This document shows, one piece after another, positions 19,701 through 27,706 of a stretch of 47,500 nucleotides of DNA. Positions within the stretch are counted from its first letter, which is position 1. Each line of letters starts with the position of its first letter. The notes below the pieces were generated by a model. It was not told the origin of the DNA and ran no database searches. It saw nothing but the letters and a program-made list of their open reading frames with translations. Made by a program: the position numbers and the translations under genes. The stretch comes from Azospirillum sp. TSH100 (GTDB lineage: Bacteria > Pseudomonadota > Alphaproteobacteria > Azospirillales > Azospirillaceae): NCBI RefSeq assembly GCF_004923295.1, contig NZ_CP039635.1, positions 1,030,001 to 1,077,500 on the forward strand, in the 5' to 3' direction.

Positions 19701-19779
19701 GCTGAGGGCCGACTATGCATCGATGCTGATCGAAAACGGACGACTGCCGGAGGCCCGCCGTGTCCTGGCCCTTCCGTGA
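16774..19779 (+). CDS. pelB: PelB TPR half: inner-membrane-anchored periplasmic TPR protein
   Basis: 1001 residues. One N-terminal membrane anchor (about 4-24, LVVLLILLAGIGASLLLIP) is followed almost entirely by tandem helical TPR-like repeats, e.g. the FRDRDYDSARAAYEQRY unit near residue 35 and the ADALRQLGMLAYDENRLADAERLL unit near the C-terminus. The start at 16774 (after AGGGCGGCG) is preferred to an earlier in-frame GTG at 16753, which overlaps pelA. This corresponds to the TPR scaffold of PelB that recruits PelA and guides the polymer. The outer-membrane barrel that forms the C-terminus of Pseudomonas PelB is a separate gene here. Confidence 0.88.
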   Translation: MRANILVVLLILLAGIGASLLLIPHGAELALQKFRDRDYDSARAAYEQRYAAGDRSGATVMPLTRLTLAQGDVDRAIALTEAFLAAEPSSVEARELLDRLYQDAQRPGDRLENLKALAEMRNSADLFRELAYAAGFRNRMALKAEALVRYCTLRPEDVEAQQELAALLASRGDHAGAVDWLLRADDRARGNIEPDSRELLMSLLIDLVREDEAYERARRWLGERPTVADMIGLASQLAAAARPDLGLRLIEPQVTGPQVTGRAHDLALELTYIDLLIATDRREQARTRLSALSGPVEDVQFGRLLALEVNAGMLRAALEATKGRDLHLVPDWVLAGLAETALREGDRNFPDRLYRELGDEFLDDYPLLAANIALGRGDPAAAAQWAERGLAGDGLATGDRLGAIRILDRAGRHAAASAAFDRLPLTGNVPEESLEELAALFIDLDRASAGLAWFTARRQAMPSAAAGQGWARLAAKAGDPAAVADWLAGQPKLPLALLQDIAGSAAERAASGSDANRPAAALALAAAQRAFALDPSPRSRLALATALTATGRPADALPLLAPLLDAGGAEVEAAYIAALDGAGRSEELARHLTAKLARDNLSDADQQAIVTMLLDHKAYRAALPLLRGWAERQGGDWLSVYADAAAKANALPDLADLLQSRAAAAPLAESEDSLYRDTLTRLGRKADLRRYLLARATDDRLPADRRREPASSLLALGDKAGAEQALQRLAAGQGPQSEDFKQLAYLWGPRPPAAGLDWIEARAKAATSPAEQAAWYERLADYGGGRRVIAGLGGQGATPGQPALKTPYIEALAAAGKGKELADAVRAALAEENSPDRLRRYARLAEQTGQRAAAAQAWTVLLARKPDDADALRQLGMLAYDENRLADAERLLRRYVASGPDDYEAHYFLGEALTALKRPAAAVPFYRTSLTQLRARAGRGDAAIQTEANLLNRLGKVDDAVALFEGLRKRRPADRQLRADYASMLIENGRLPEARRVLALP

Positions 19780-21484
19780 TCGCTTTCCACGTCTCGCGCT
19801 TTACACCCCCTCTCCCCCCCGGGGAGACGGTCGGGGTGAGGGGGAGGCATCGCGTGACTTCCCGAGAATCCTCGCCGTGCGACCCCCTCACCCTAACCCT
19901 CTCCCCGGGGAGGAGAGGGGATTTCTGCCGGTCCTGATAACCCTCGCCCTCCTCGTCGCCACGCCGGCTCACGCCCAGCCGGTGCGCCTGGAGGCGGTGC
20001 GCGAGGACCGCACCGCCCGCTTCGCCCTGCATTGGCCCGGCAGTGTCGCCACCGAAACCCAGCGCGACGGCCGCGAACTCGTCCTCCGCTTCAGCCGTCC
20101 GCTTGGGGGCGTCCCGCTCGACCGCGTGCCGGAGCGGCTGGAGTCCTGGGTCGACAACATCCTGTACGGCTACGACAGCGTCGTGCTGGTGCTTGGCCCC
20201 GGCGTCGAGGCTACGGTCGCCACCGACCCCGCCGGCCTCAGCGTCGCCTTCACCCGCTCCCCCACCGCCGCTCCCAGCCGCGAGGCGCAGGCCGCCGACC
20301 GGGCGGCTCAACGGCGCCTCGACTATTTCCGTGCCCTTGCACTGGTGGAGGGTGGCGACCTTCGGCCGGCGCGCGCCCTGTTGCGCGCCCTGCTGGCGCA
20401 GGGCCAGAAGGACGCCCAGTCCACCGCCCTGCTGGCCCAGGCGGAGGAGCGGCTCGGCCGCTGGCGCGACGCGATCATGGCCTATGACACGGCGCTGGAG
20501 CTGACGCCCGACGAACCCTCGCTGGTCCAGGGCAAGGCGCTGCTTCTGCACGAGAATGCCGACCGCAGCCGCCTCGACCTCGACTGGCAGAAGGTGCGCA
20601 ACGCCGACATGCAGCGCATCGCCCGCTTCAGCGGTGTGCAGGAGTTCGGCCGTTCCACCGCCCTCACCTGGAGCATCGAGCGCCGCGAGGTCGATGTCGA
20701 CGGCGCCCGTCGCGGCGACGGCCGGCTGGAACCCTTCCACGGCGCCCGCTCCCGGCTGGAGGCGGCGCTGGTTCATGACTGGCCGGAGTTGGAGCGCTCG
20801 ACCCTGGCGCTCTACGCCGCCCCGCAGACCCTTGGCGCCGGCTACAGCCATTTCTGGCGCGGCGACCAATCCGAGACCCGCGCCGGCTTCGCCTGGAGCG
20901 AACCGAGCTTCGCCTTTCTGGAGGGCATCGTCGATGGCGGACGGCGCGACCGCCTGTTCGTCCAGCACGAGGACCGGCTGTCCGACCGCTGGTCGCTGTC
21001 GCTCGGCGCCGGCTACAACCGCTATGGGTTGGCCGGCACCGCCGATCTGGCGCGCAGCGCCACGCTGGAGGGATCGCTGCGTTACACGCTGAACCAACCG
21101 GGCCCGCTGACCAGCGTCGCCTATGTGCTGGACGCCGAATATGTCGCCCATCGCGAGGAAAGGCGCAGCGGTGACCGGCAGGACGCCGACGGAAACATGA
21201 TAGAGGGCCAGCCCTACGTCCCGTTGCCGGCGGCGACGCGCGAGGTCCATGCGCTGCAGCTGAACGTCGAGGATTACCTGACCGACTATGTCCGTTACGC
21301 CGCGCAGATCGGCTACGCCTATGACCGGCGGGGCCGCAGCGGGCCGCAGGGGGCGCTGTCGCTGGGATGGGAGCCGACGGACAATCTGGAATTGGGATTC
21401 CGCGCCAGCCATGCCCGCTCCACCGCGCGCGGCACCGCCAGCGCGGTGAACAGCGCCGGGGTCACGCTGGTCTGGCGTTATTGA
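19760..21484 (+). CDS. pelB: PelB barrel half: outer-membrane beta-barrel export pore
   Basis: 574 residues. The GTG start at 19760 has GGAGG six bases before it and overlaps the TPR gene by 20 bases. The signal peptide is interrupted: a basic n-region (residues 1-15) is separated from the hydrophobic core (56-68, cleavage after AHA at 72) by about 39 residues encoded by a palindromic repeat. A second in-frame GTG (19877) could bypass most of the insert, but its ribosome site is weak. After a short TPR-like region (about 180-290) come alternating amphipathic strands (about 320-574) ending in VTLVWRY, an aromatic C-terminus typical of outer-membrane barrels. It should form the pore through which Pel leaves the cell, with PelC. 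Confidence 0.85.
   Translation: MSWPFRDRFPRLALYTPSPPRGDGRGEGEASRDFPRILAVRPPHPNPLPGEERGFLPVLITLALLVATPAHAQPVRLEAVREDRTARFALHWPGSVATETQRDGRELVLRFSRPLGGVPLDRVPERLESWVDNILYGYDSVVLVLGPGVEATVATDPAGLSVAFTRSPTAAPSREAQAADRAAQRRLDYFRALALVEGGDLRPARALLRALLAQGQKDAQSTALLAQAEERLGRWRDAIMAYDTALELTPDEPSLVQGKALLLHENADRSRLDLDWQKVRNADMQRIARFSGVQEFGRSTALTWSIERREVDVDGARRGDGRLEPFHGARSRLEAALVHDWPELERSTLALYAAPQTLGAGYSHFWRGDQSETRAGFAWSEPSFAFLEGIVDGGRRDRLFVQHEDRLSDRWSLSLGAGYNRYGLAGTADLARSATLEGSLRYTLNQPGPLTSVAYVLDAEYVAHREERRSGDRQDADGNMIEGQPYVPLPAATREVHALQLNVEDYLTDYVRYAAQIGYAYDRRGRSGPQGALSLGWEPTDNLELGFRASHARSTARGTASAVNSAGVTLVWRY
19806..19920. repeat. Dyad palindromic repeat, copy 1, inside the pelB-barrel gene
   Basis: About 115 bases made of two inverted halves. 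The left half reads CCCCTCTCCCCCCCGGGGAG followed by a GGGTGAGGGGG-type end; the right half, read in reverse complement, repeats the same order. The halves are separated by a core with CGAGAATCCTCG (19863-19874). It lies within an open frame without breaking it. Copy 2 lies at 28185-28301 with the core inverted. Such CCCTCACCC...CTCTCCC elements are known as dispersed intergenic repeats in many proteobacteria. Confidence 0.85.
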
Positions 21485-21525
21485 CGGTGTGTCAACTCTT
21501 CATGGTTAAAAAAGGTGGACGAGAG

Positions 21526-22239
21526 ATGCGGCAGACGGGTGCGGGGATGATGGGCAAGGGCGCACGGAGCTATGCGGCGCTGCTGGCGGCGGGTCTGCTG
21601 CTCGCGGGGTGCAGCTTCGGCCGGATCAACAGCCGCGATTTCGCCCAGCCGGGCGCGGTGCTGCCGATCGGCACGACCGTGGCCGTCCTGCCCTTCGAGA
21701 ATCTGACCAACCACCCGAACGCCGGCCAGATCGCCGCCGACCTCGTCTCCACCGAACTCTACGGCGTCGAGGGCCTTCGCACCGTGGAAGCCAGCCGCGT
21801 CCGCAGCCGCCTCTCCGCCGCCAAGCCCGTGGGCGATGCCGCCTCAGCCACCGCCACCGCCACCGACGGTCAGTCCGACGCCGCTCCGCTGGACGCGCAG
21901 GCCGCCGGCCGGGCGCTGGGGGTGGATGCCGTGCTGGCCGGCAGCGTGTCGGAATACGGTTACCAGCATGGCCTGCGCGAGGAGCCGGTGGTCGGTCTGA
22001 ACGCCCGGCTGGTCCGCACCTCCGACGGCGCGGTGCTGTGGACCTCCAGCCAGTCGGAGGCCGGCCGCGGCTATTTCAGCCGCGACAGCGTCAACAACGT
22101 CGCCCAGCGCGTGGTGACCCGCATGATCGACAGCCTGCGCCCGGTCGTCGCGACTCCTGCCGTCCAATCCTCTCCGTGGGCCTCTCCGGGTGCCGCAACC
22201 CCGGAATCCGACTTCCCGAACGATTTGCACCGCGAATGA
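21526..22239 (+). CDS. pelC: PelC, outer-membrane lipoprotein
   Basis: 237 residues with a lipoprotein signal peptide whose lipobox LLAGC puts the lipid-bearing cysteine at Cys29. The mature domain contains VAVLPFENLTNHPNAGQIAADLVSTEL and GVDAVLAGSVSEYGY, the pattern of the PelC/curli-CsgG-like fold. PelC is known to form a dodecameric ring in the outer membrane that funnels the cationic polymer toward the PelB pore. It is about 65 residues longer than Pseudomonas PelC because of an Ala/Thr/Asp-rich insertion near residues 95-125 and a Pro/Ser-rich tail. The ATG at 21526 has GGACGAGAG upstream; ATG 21502 is a poorer alternative. It overlaps pelD by ATGA. Confidence 0.9.
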   Translation: MRQTGAGMMGKGARSYAALLAAGLLLAGCSFGRINSRDFAQPGAVLPIGTTVAVLPFENLTNHPNAGQIAADLVSTELYGVEGLRTVEASRVRSRLSAAKPVGDAASATATATDGQSDAAPLDAQAAGRALGVDAVLAGSVSEYGYQHGLREEPVVGLNARLVRTSDGAVLWTSSQSEAGRGYFSRDSVNNVAQRVVTRMIDSLRPVVATPAVQSSPWASPGAATPESDFPNDLHRE

Positions 22240-23654
22240 GCACGCTCGAGTCCAGCCCTGCTCCGGCTCCCGCTCCGGCCCCCGTTCCGGCATCGCCCCG
22301 CCGCTGGTTCGGTCTGCGGCCGGTCGCCCTGCTGGAACTGATGCTGTTCTTCGGCGTCGCGCTGGGTCTTGATGCCTGGATTGGATCCGGATTGCGCTTC
22401 GAGGGGGTGCAGCCGCATCCCTTCTGGATCCCGGTCCTGCTGCTGGCGATCCAGTACGGCACCAACGAGGGCGTGCTGGCCGCACTGGTGGCCTCGGCGG
22501 CCCTGCGGCTCGGCAACATGCCCGATGCCGGGATCGACCAAGACCTCTACGACCATCTCTTCACCCTGACGCGCGAGCCGATCCTGTGGCTGGTCGCCGC
22601 CGTGCTGTTCGGCGAGCTGCGGATGCGCCAGCTGCGCGAGCGCGAGGAGCTGCGTGCCGGTCTCGCCACCGCCCGGCAGGAGGCGGAGGCGATCGCCCGG
22701 TCCTACCGCGCCCTGAAATCGGTGAAGGAAAGCCTGGAAACCCGCGTCGCCGGCCAGCTGCGCACCGTCTTCACCCTCTATCAGGCCGCCAAGTCCATCG
22801 ACCATCTCGACGAGGGCGAGGTGATGCTGGGCATCGCCGACCTCGTCCGCACCGTCATGAAGCCGGAGAAATTCTCGCTGTTCCTGCTGAACAACGACGT
22901 TCTCGAATCGGTGACCAACGAGGGGTGGGACGATGAGAACGACAGCTACGCCCGCTGGTTCGACAGCGGGACGCCGCTGTTCCAGACCGTCATCGCCCGC
23001 CAGCGCCAGCTTTGCGTCAACCGGGCCGACGACGAGCGCATCCTGGCCGGCGAAGGCGTGCTGGCCGGTCCGCTGATCAGCAGCGACACCGGCGAGGTCG
23101 TCGGCATGGTGAAGATCGAAAGCCTCGGCTTCACCGACCTCAGCGTCAACACGGTCGAGAATTTCCGCATCCTGTGCGAATGGATCGGCACCGCGCTGGC
23201 CAAGGCACGCCAATACCGCACCGCCAACGAGCAGCGCGTCTTCACCGACGAGGCGCTCTACTCCTCCAGCTATATCGGCCGGCAGGCGGAGTTCCTCGCC
23301 CTGCTCGGCCGCCGCATGGGGTTCGAGACCACCGCCATCACCATCCGCCCCACCGGCCTGTCGCGCCTGTCCGTCGCCCAGCGCGCCGATCTTGCCGCCG
23401 CCATCGGCGAGGCGGTGCGCGGCAGCCTGCGCGACACCGACCTCGCCTGCGATTTCGGCCATCAGGGCACGTCCTTCGGCGTGGTCCTGGCCGGCACGCC
23501 GCTGGAGGGCGCCAAGCAGGTGGAGGCGAAGCTGGAACGCGCGGTGCGCGAGGCGCTGCCCGCCGGCCTGTCCAACATCCCCATCGGCTTCGTCACCCGC
23601 CGCATCGACCCGCCCGAATCCGCCGCGCCGAGTGCCGGGGAGGGCATGGCATGA
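22236..23654 (+). CDS. pelD: PelD, inner-membrane c-di-GMP receptor
   Basis: 472 residues. A Pro/Ala-rich N-terminus (about 1-25) is followed by four membrane spans (about 28-130), a coiled-coil linker (about 130-180), a GAF domain (about 180-330) and a degenerate GGDEF domain (about 335-460) lacking the GGDEF catalytic motif. The allosteric RxxD site is kept as R399-D-T-D402, the position used by Pseudomonas PelD to bind c-di-GMP. This implies that Pel synthesis is switched on by c-di-GMP after translation. The start and stop overlap pelC and pelE by ATGA, so pelC-D-E are translationally coupled. Confidence 0.93.
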   Translation: MSTLESSPAPAPAPAPVPASPRRWFGLRPVALLELMLFFGVALGLDAWIGSGLRFEGVQPHPFWIPVLLLAIQYGTNEGVLAALVASAALRLGNMPDAGIDQDLYDHLFTLTREPILWLVAAVLFGELRMRQLREREELRAGLATARQEAEAIARSYRALKSVKESLETRVAGQLRTVFTLYQAAKSIDHLDEGEVMLGIADLVRTVMKPEKFSLFLLNNDVLESVTNEGWDDENDSYARWFDSGTPLFQTVIARQRQLCVNRADDERILAGEGVLAGPLISSDTGEVVGMVKIESLGFTDLSVNTVENFRILCEWIGTALAKARQYRTANEQRVFTDEALYSSSYIGRQAEFLALLGRRMGFETTAITIRPTGLSRLSVAQRADLAAAIGEAVRGSLRDTDLACDFGHQGTSFGVVLAGTPLEGAKQVEAKLERAVREALPAGLSNIPIGFVTRRIDPPESAAPSAGEGMA

Positions 23655-24775
23655 CCGGTTCCGCTTCCGCCGCGCCCGAGGCCGATGGCGCGCTGGCGGG
23701 CGACCGCCCGGCCCCGGGCACGGCCGAACTGGCGGCGGTGACGCTTGCCGCCGGGCTGCTCGACGGCGGAGCGCTGGCGCTCGGTCTGTCGGACATGCCC
23801 CATGCCGTCTGGTCCGCCGCGGCGCTGCATCTGCTGTTCTGCGCCCTGGTCGGGCTGTGGCTGCGCAGCCGGGCGCGGCGCCGGCGCGACCTGCGGCTGG
23901 CCGGGCTGCTGCTGGTCACCCTGGGTCCGCTGGGTCCGCTGGGCGCCGTCTGCACGCTGGTGGCAACGGCGCTGCTGGCGGTGTTCAGCCGTTATGCCAC
24001 CGGTTTCCAGGACTGGTATCTCTCTCTCTTCCCCGACAGCGAGACCGGCCCGGCGCAGGAACTGTACGAGCTGATCGTGACCGGCCGCGAGAACGCCCAT
24101 CTGGTGGCCGGCGAATCCTTCACCGACGTGATGTCGGTCGGCTCGCCGCAGCAGAAGCAGGCGGTGATCGCCCTGGTCGCCCGTCATTTCCGCCCGGCCT
24201 TCACGCCGGCCCTGAAGGCCGGGCTGGCCGACGCCGACCCGTCCGTCCGCGTCCAGGCCGCCACCGCCACCGCGCGGGTGGAGCATGAGTTCAACGAGCG
24301 CTGGTTGGCGCTCGACCACACCGCCCGCAGTCATCCCGACGATGCGAATTCCCTCGCGGCGCTGGCCCGCCATCTCGACGACTATGCCTTCTGCGGCCTG
24401 CTGGACTCCAACCGCGAGGCCGAGATCCGCGACAAGGCGCTGGACGGCTACCGCCGCAGCCTGGACCTCGCCCCCGCGGACGACGGCATCCGCCACGATC
24501 TTGGCCGGCTGCTCCTGCGCTGCGGGCTGGCGGGCGAGGCGGCGGACCGGCTGGCGCCGATGATCGACCGTACGACCGACCGCCGCATCCTGTTCTGGTA
24601 TGCCGAGAGCCTGTTCCGGCTGGGCCGCTTCGCCGATCTGCGCGCGTTGCCCTTTCGTCGGCCCGACCTGCTGGGCGATCAGGCGGACCTGCCCGACACG
24701 CTGAGCGACGTCTTCGCCCTGTGGCGCGACGATGCGGCCGATGCCGGCTATGCGACGACGGAGCTGGCCGCATGA
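23651..24775 (+). CDS. pelE: PelE, inner-membrane TPR component of the Pel synthase
   Basis: 374 residues. Two hydrophobic segments at the N-terminus (about 28-75 and 82-110, the latter with LLLVTLGPLGPLGAVCTLVATALLAVF) are followed by a cytoplasmic helical domain with HEAT/TPR-like repeats (about 150-360, e.g. ADPSVRVQAATATARVEHEF). PelE is known to bind PelD and help assemble the PelDEFG synthase. It overlaps pelD at the start and pelF at the stop by ATGA. It is slightly longer than the Pseudomonas protein; no key residue can be judged because the family has no catalytic motif. Confidence 0.88.
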   Translation: MTGSASAAPEADGALAGDRPAPGTAELAAVTLAAGLLDGGALALGLSDMPHAVWSAAALHLLFCALVGLWLRSRARRRRDLRLAGLLLVTLGPLGPLGAVCTLVATALLAVFSRYATGFQDWYLSLFPDSETGPAQELYELIVTGRENAHLVAGESFTDVMSVGSPQQKQAVIALVARHFRPAFTPALKAGLADADPSVRVQAATATARVEHEFNERWLALDHTARSHPDDANSLAALARHLDDYAFCGLLDSNREAEIRDKALDGYRRSLDLAPADDGIRHDLGRLLLRCGLAGEAADRLAPMIDRTTDRRILFWYAESLFRLGRFADLRALPFRRPDLLGDQADLPDTLSDVFALWRDDAADAGYATTELAA

Positions 24776-26325
24776 GCCGATCTCTCCCTGAAGCTCCCCG
24801 GGCCCCGAAGGCCGACGTCTGCCTGCTGATGGAGGGATCCTATCCCTATGTCGCCGGCGGCGTGTCGACCTGGACCCACGACCTGATCCGTTCCCATGCC
24901 GACCTGACCTTCCACATCGTGGCCCTGGTCGCCGACCGCAGCGCCCGCAAGCTCGCCTACGACCTGCCGCCCAACGTGACCGGCCTGACCCATGTCCATC
25001 TCCAGGATCCCCCCGCCGGCTGGCGCTGGCAGCCCGGCACCGGCCGGCTGCTGCGGGATCTGGAGCGGCCGCTTGCCCGCTTGCAGCAGGGGGGAGGGCT
25101 GGCCGAGGTGGCCGAGGTTCTCCGGCTGCTGGCGCCGCGCCGCGGCCGGATCGGCAAGCGGGCGCTGCTGAATTCCGAGGACGCCTTCCGGATGGTGGTG
25201 CGCATGTGCAGGGCCGCCCTGCCGGACGCTTCCTTCCTTGAGTATTTCTGGGGCAGCCGCGCGTTGATGAGCGGTCTGTTCGCCACGCTGCTGGTGCCGA
25301 TGCCGCAGGCCGCCGTCTACCATGCCATCTCCACCGGCTATGCCGGGCTGTTCGCCGCGCGGGCGCGGCTGGAGACCGGCCGGCCGGCCCTGCTGACCGA
25401 ACACGGCATCTACACCAACGAACGGCGCATCGAGATCCTGATGGCCGAATGGCTGTTCGAGGGGGCCGACACCTCGCTGGCGCTCGACAAGAAGAAGCGC
25501 GACCTGCGCGATCTGTGGCTGGACACCTTCGCCAGCTATTCCAAGGCCTGTTACGACGCCTGCGACCGCATCATCACCCTGTATGGCGGAAACCAGGAGT
25601 TCCAGCGCCGCCAGGGCGCCGATCCGGCCAAGCTGATGATCGTGCCCAACGGCATCGACTATGCCGGCTATTCCCAGGTGCAGCGCGATTCCACGCCGCG
25701 CCCGCCGACCATCGCCCTGATCGGCCGCGTCGTGCCGATCAAGGACGTGAAGACCTATATCCGTGCCGCAGCCATCCTGCGCGAGGACATCCCCGACCTG
25801 AAGGCGATGATCCTGGGACCGCTGGAGGAGGATCCCGGCTATGTCGAGGAATGCCGCACCATCGTGAAGCATCTGGGGTTGGAGCAGACGGTGATCTTCG
25901 CCGGCCGGGTCAGGCTGACCGACTGGTTGGGAAAGGTCGATGCCATCGCGCTGACCAGCGTCAGCGAGGCGCAGCCGCTGGTGATCCTGGAGGCCGGGGC
26001 GTCCGGCGTGCCGACCGTGGCGACCGACGTCGGGTCCTGCTCCGAACTGCTGATGGGCCGCCCGGACGAGGTGCCGCCGCTGGGGCCGGGCGGGGCGGTG
26101 ACGCCGCTGGCCAGCCCGCTCGACACCGCGCGGGAGCTGCGCGCCCTGCTGCTCGACCGTCCCTGGCGCGAGCGCTGTGCCCAGGCCATCGCCCGGCGCG
26201 TCGCCCAGTCCTACGACAAGGTCGCCATCGACCGCATCTATCGCGCCATCTATGACGAGCACATCGCCATGCCGACCCGGCCGACGCATGACCAGCAGGA
26301 CTTCCAGCTGAGCGGGGCCGCCTGA
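24772..26325 (+). CDS. pelF: PelF, GT4 glycosyltransferase polymerising Pel
   Basis: 517 residues (Pseudomonas PelF about 507). The N-terminal LLMEGSYPYVAGGVSTWTHDLI (about 14-35) is the PelF-type GT-B entry sequence. The C-terminal half has LIGRVVPIKDVKTYI, and the EX7E motif in SEAQPLVILEAGASGVP, which holds the nucleotide-sugar. The enzyme is soluble and uses UDP-HexNAc to build the Pel chain at the cytoplasmic face, bound to PelG. The start at 24772 overlaps the pelE stop (ATGA); a GTG at 24721 is inside pelE and unlikely. The epimerase gene at the head of the operon would feed it. Confidence 0.96.
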   Translation: MSRSLPEAPRAPKADVCLLMEGSYPYVAGGVSTWTHDLIRSHADLTFHIVALVADRSARKLAYDLPPNVTGLTHVHLQDPPAGWRWQPGTGRLLRDLERPLARLQQGGGLAEVAEVLRLLAPRRGRIGKRALLNSEDAFRMVVRMCRAALPDASFLEYFWGSRALMSGLFATLLVPMPQAAVYHAISTGYAGLFAARARLETGRPALLTEHGIYTNERRIEILMAEWLFEGADTSLALDKKKRDLRDLWLDTFASYSKACYDACDRIITLYGGNQEFQRRQGADPAKLMIVPNGIDYAGYSQVQRDSTPRPPTIALIGRVVPIKDVKTYIRAAAILREDIPDLKAMILGPLEEDPGYVEECRTIVKHLGLEQTVIFAGRVRLTDWLGKVDAIALTSVSEAQPLVILEAGASGVPTVATDVGSCSELLMGRPDEVPPLGPGGAVTPLASPLDTARELRALLLDRPWRERCAQAIARRVAQSYDKVAIDRIYRAIYDEHIAMPTRPTHDQQDFQLSGAA

Positions 26326-26326
26326 G

Positions 26327-27706
26327 ATGGCCGGCATCGGCTTCGCGCTCCGCCGGCTGGCCCGGCGCGACGACCTGCTGGGCGTGTTGCAGGGCTATGC
26401 CCATTCCGCCTTCATCACCTCCGGCCCCTGGATGTTCACCATCCTGGCGCTGGCCGGCATCACGCTGTTCGGCCGCGATCTGGTGGGGGTGGAGGAGCTG
26501 ACGCTGTTCCGCGTCGTGGTGATCTACAATTTCTGCTTCTCGGTCGTCTTCACCGGACCGCTGGTGCTGGTCGCCACCCGCTATCTCGCCGACGCCATCT
26601 ATGCCAAGGAGGTGGAGGCCGCACCCGGCATGCTGCTGGCGACGCTGGGTCTGGCCTATGCCATCGCGGCCTTGACCGCCGGCCCCTTCTATCCGCTGTT
26701 CAGCGGCCTGCCGATGCCGGTCATGCTGGGCGGGCTGGTGAACTTCTTCCTGGTCTGCGGCATCTGGGTGGTGTCGATCTTCCTGTCGGCGCTGAAGGAC
26801 TATCTGGCCGTCACCGTCGCCTTCGGCGTCGGCATGGCCACCGGCATGGCCGGTGCCGTGCTGCTGGGCGACCGCTTCGGCGCGGCGGGGATGGTCTGGG
26901 GCTTCTCCGCCGGGCTGGCGGCGATCCAGTTCGGGCTGATCGCGCGGGTTCTGGCCGAATATCCCTATCCGGTGGGGCGGATGTTCGCCTTCCTCGGCTA
27001 TTTCCGCAAATACGCCGATCTTGCGCTGATCGGCCTGTTCGCCAACGCCGCGGTGTGGACCGACAAGTGGATCATGTGGTTCGCGCCGGAACGCGAACTG
27101 GTCTCCGGCGCCATGGCGATCTACAGCGCCTATGACGGCGCCATGTTCATCGCCTATCTGACGACCCTGCCGGCCTTGACCCTGTTCACGGTGAACATCG
27201 AGACCCGCTTCTTCGAGCATTACCAGGGCTTCTATCGCGACATCCAGAAGCACGCGACCTACGACCAGATCGCCCGCAACCACAGCGCCATCATCGCCGC
27301 CCTGCTGGACAGCAGCCGCAACCTGATCATCCTGCAAGGGGCGGTCTGCGCCGTCTGCATCTTCCTGGCCCCGGCCATCGTCGGCGTCCTCGGCCTGCAA
27401 TACCAGCAGATCGGCATGTTCCGCTTCGGCGTGCTCGGGGCCTTCTTCCAGGTGCTGTTCCTGTTCTGCACGGTGATCCTCGCCTATTTCGACCTGCGGG
27501 CGCGGAACCTGACGGCGCAGCTTGTCTATCTGGTAACCAACGGCGGCTTCACCCTGCTGTTCAGCGGCATGGGCTTCCCCTGGTACGGCTACGGTTATTT
27601 CCTCGCCTCGCTGCTGGCCTTTGCGGTCGCCTATCTGATGGTGGCGGACGCGGTGCGCCGGCTGCCCTATTTCGCCTTCGTCGCCAACAACCCGTCGGTG
27701 CGATGA
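26327..27706 (+). CDS. pelG: PelG, inner-membrane Wzx/MATE-like transporter of the Pel synthase
   Basis: 459 residues, nearly identical in length to known PelG, with about twelve membrane spans over its whole length. The N-terminus (MAGIGFALRRL...GYAHSAFITSGPWMFTIL) is characteristic of the family. PelG works with PelF to carry the growing polymer across the inner membrane. One base separates it from the pelF stop, and its own stop overlaps the next gene by ATGA. This is the last of the canonical pel genes. Confidence 0.95.
   Translation: MAGIGFALRRLARRDDLLGVLQGYAHSAFITSGPWMFTILALAGITLFGRDLVGVEELTLFRVVVIYNFCFSVVFTGPLVLVATRYLADAIYAKEVEAAPGMLLATLGLAYAIAALTAGPFYPLFSGLPMPVMLGGLVNFFLVCGIWVVSIFLSALKDYLAVTVAFGVGMATGMAGAVLLGDRFGAAGMVWGFSAGLAAIQFGLIARVLAEYPYPVGRMFAFLGYFRKYADLALIGLFANAAVWTDKWIMWFAPERELVSGAMAIYSAYDGAMFIAYLTTLPALTLFTVNIETRFFEHYQGFYRDIQKHATYDQIARNHSAIIAALLDSSRNLIILQGAVCAVCIFLAPAIVGVLGLQYQQIGMFRFGVLGAFFQVLFLFCTVILAYFDLRARNLTAQLVYLVTNGGFTLLFSGMGFPWYGYGYFLASLLAFAVAYLMVADAVRRLPYFAFVANNPSVR

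Noticed and set aside
19779..19920. Possible frameshift or sequencing error joining the two PelB genes
   Set aside because: The second gene has its own GGAGG-GTG and a hydrophobic signal core with an AHA cleavage site, which would be meaningless inside a fused protein.
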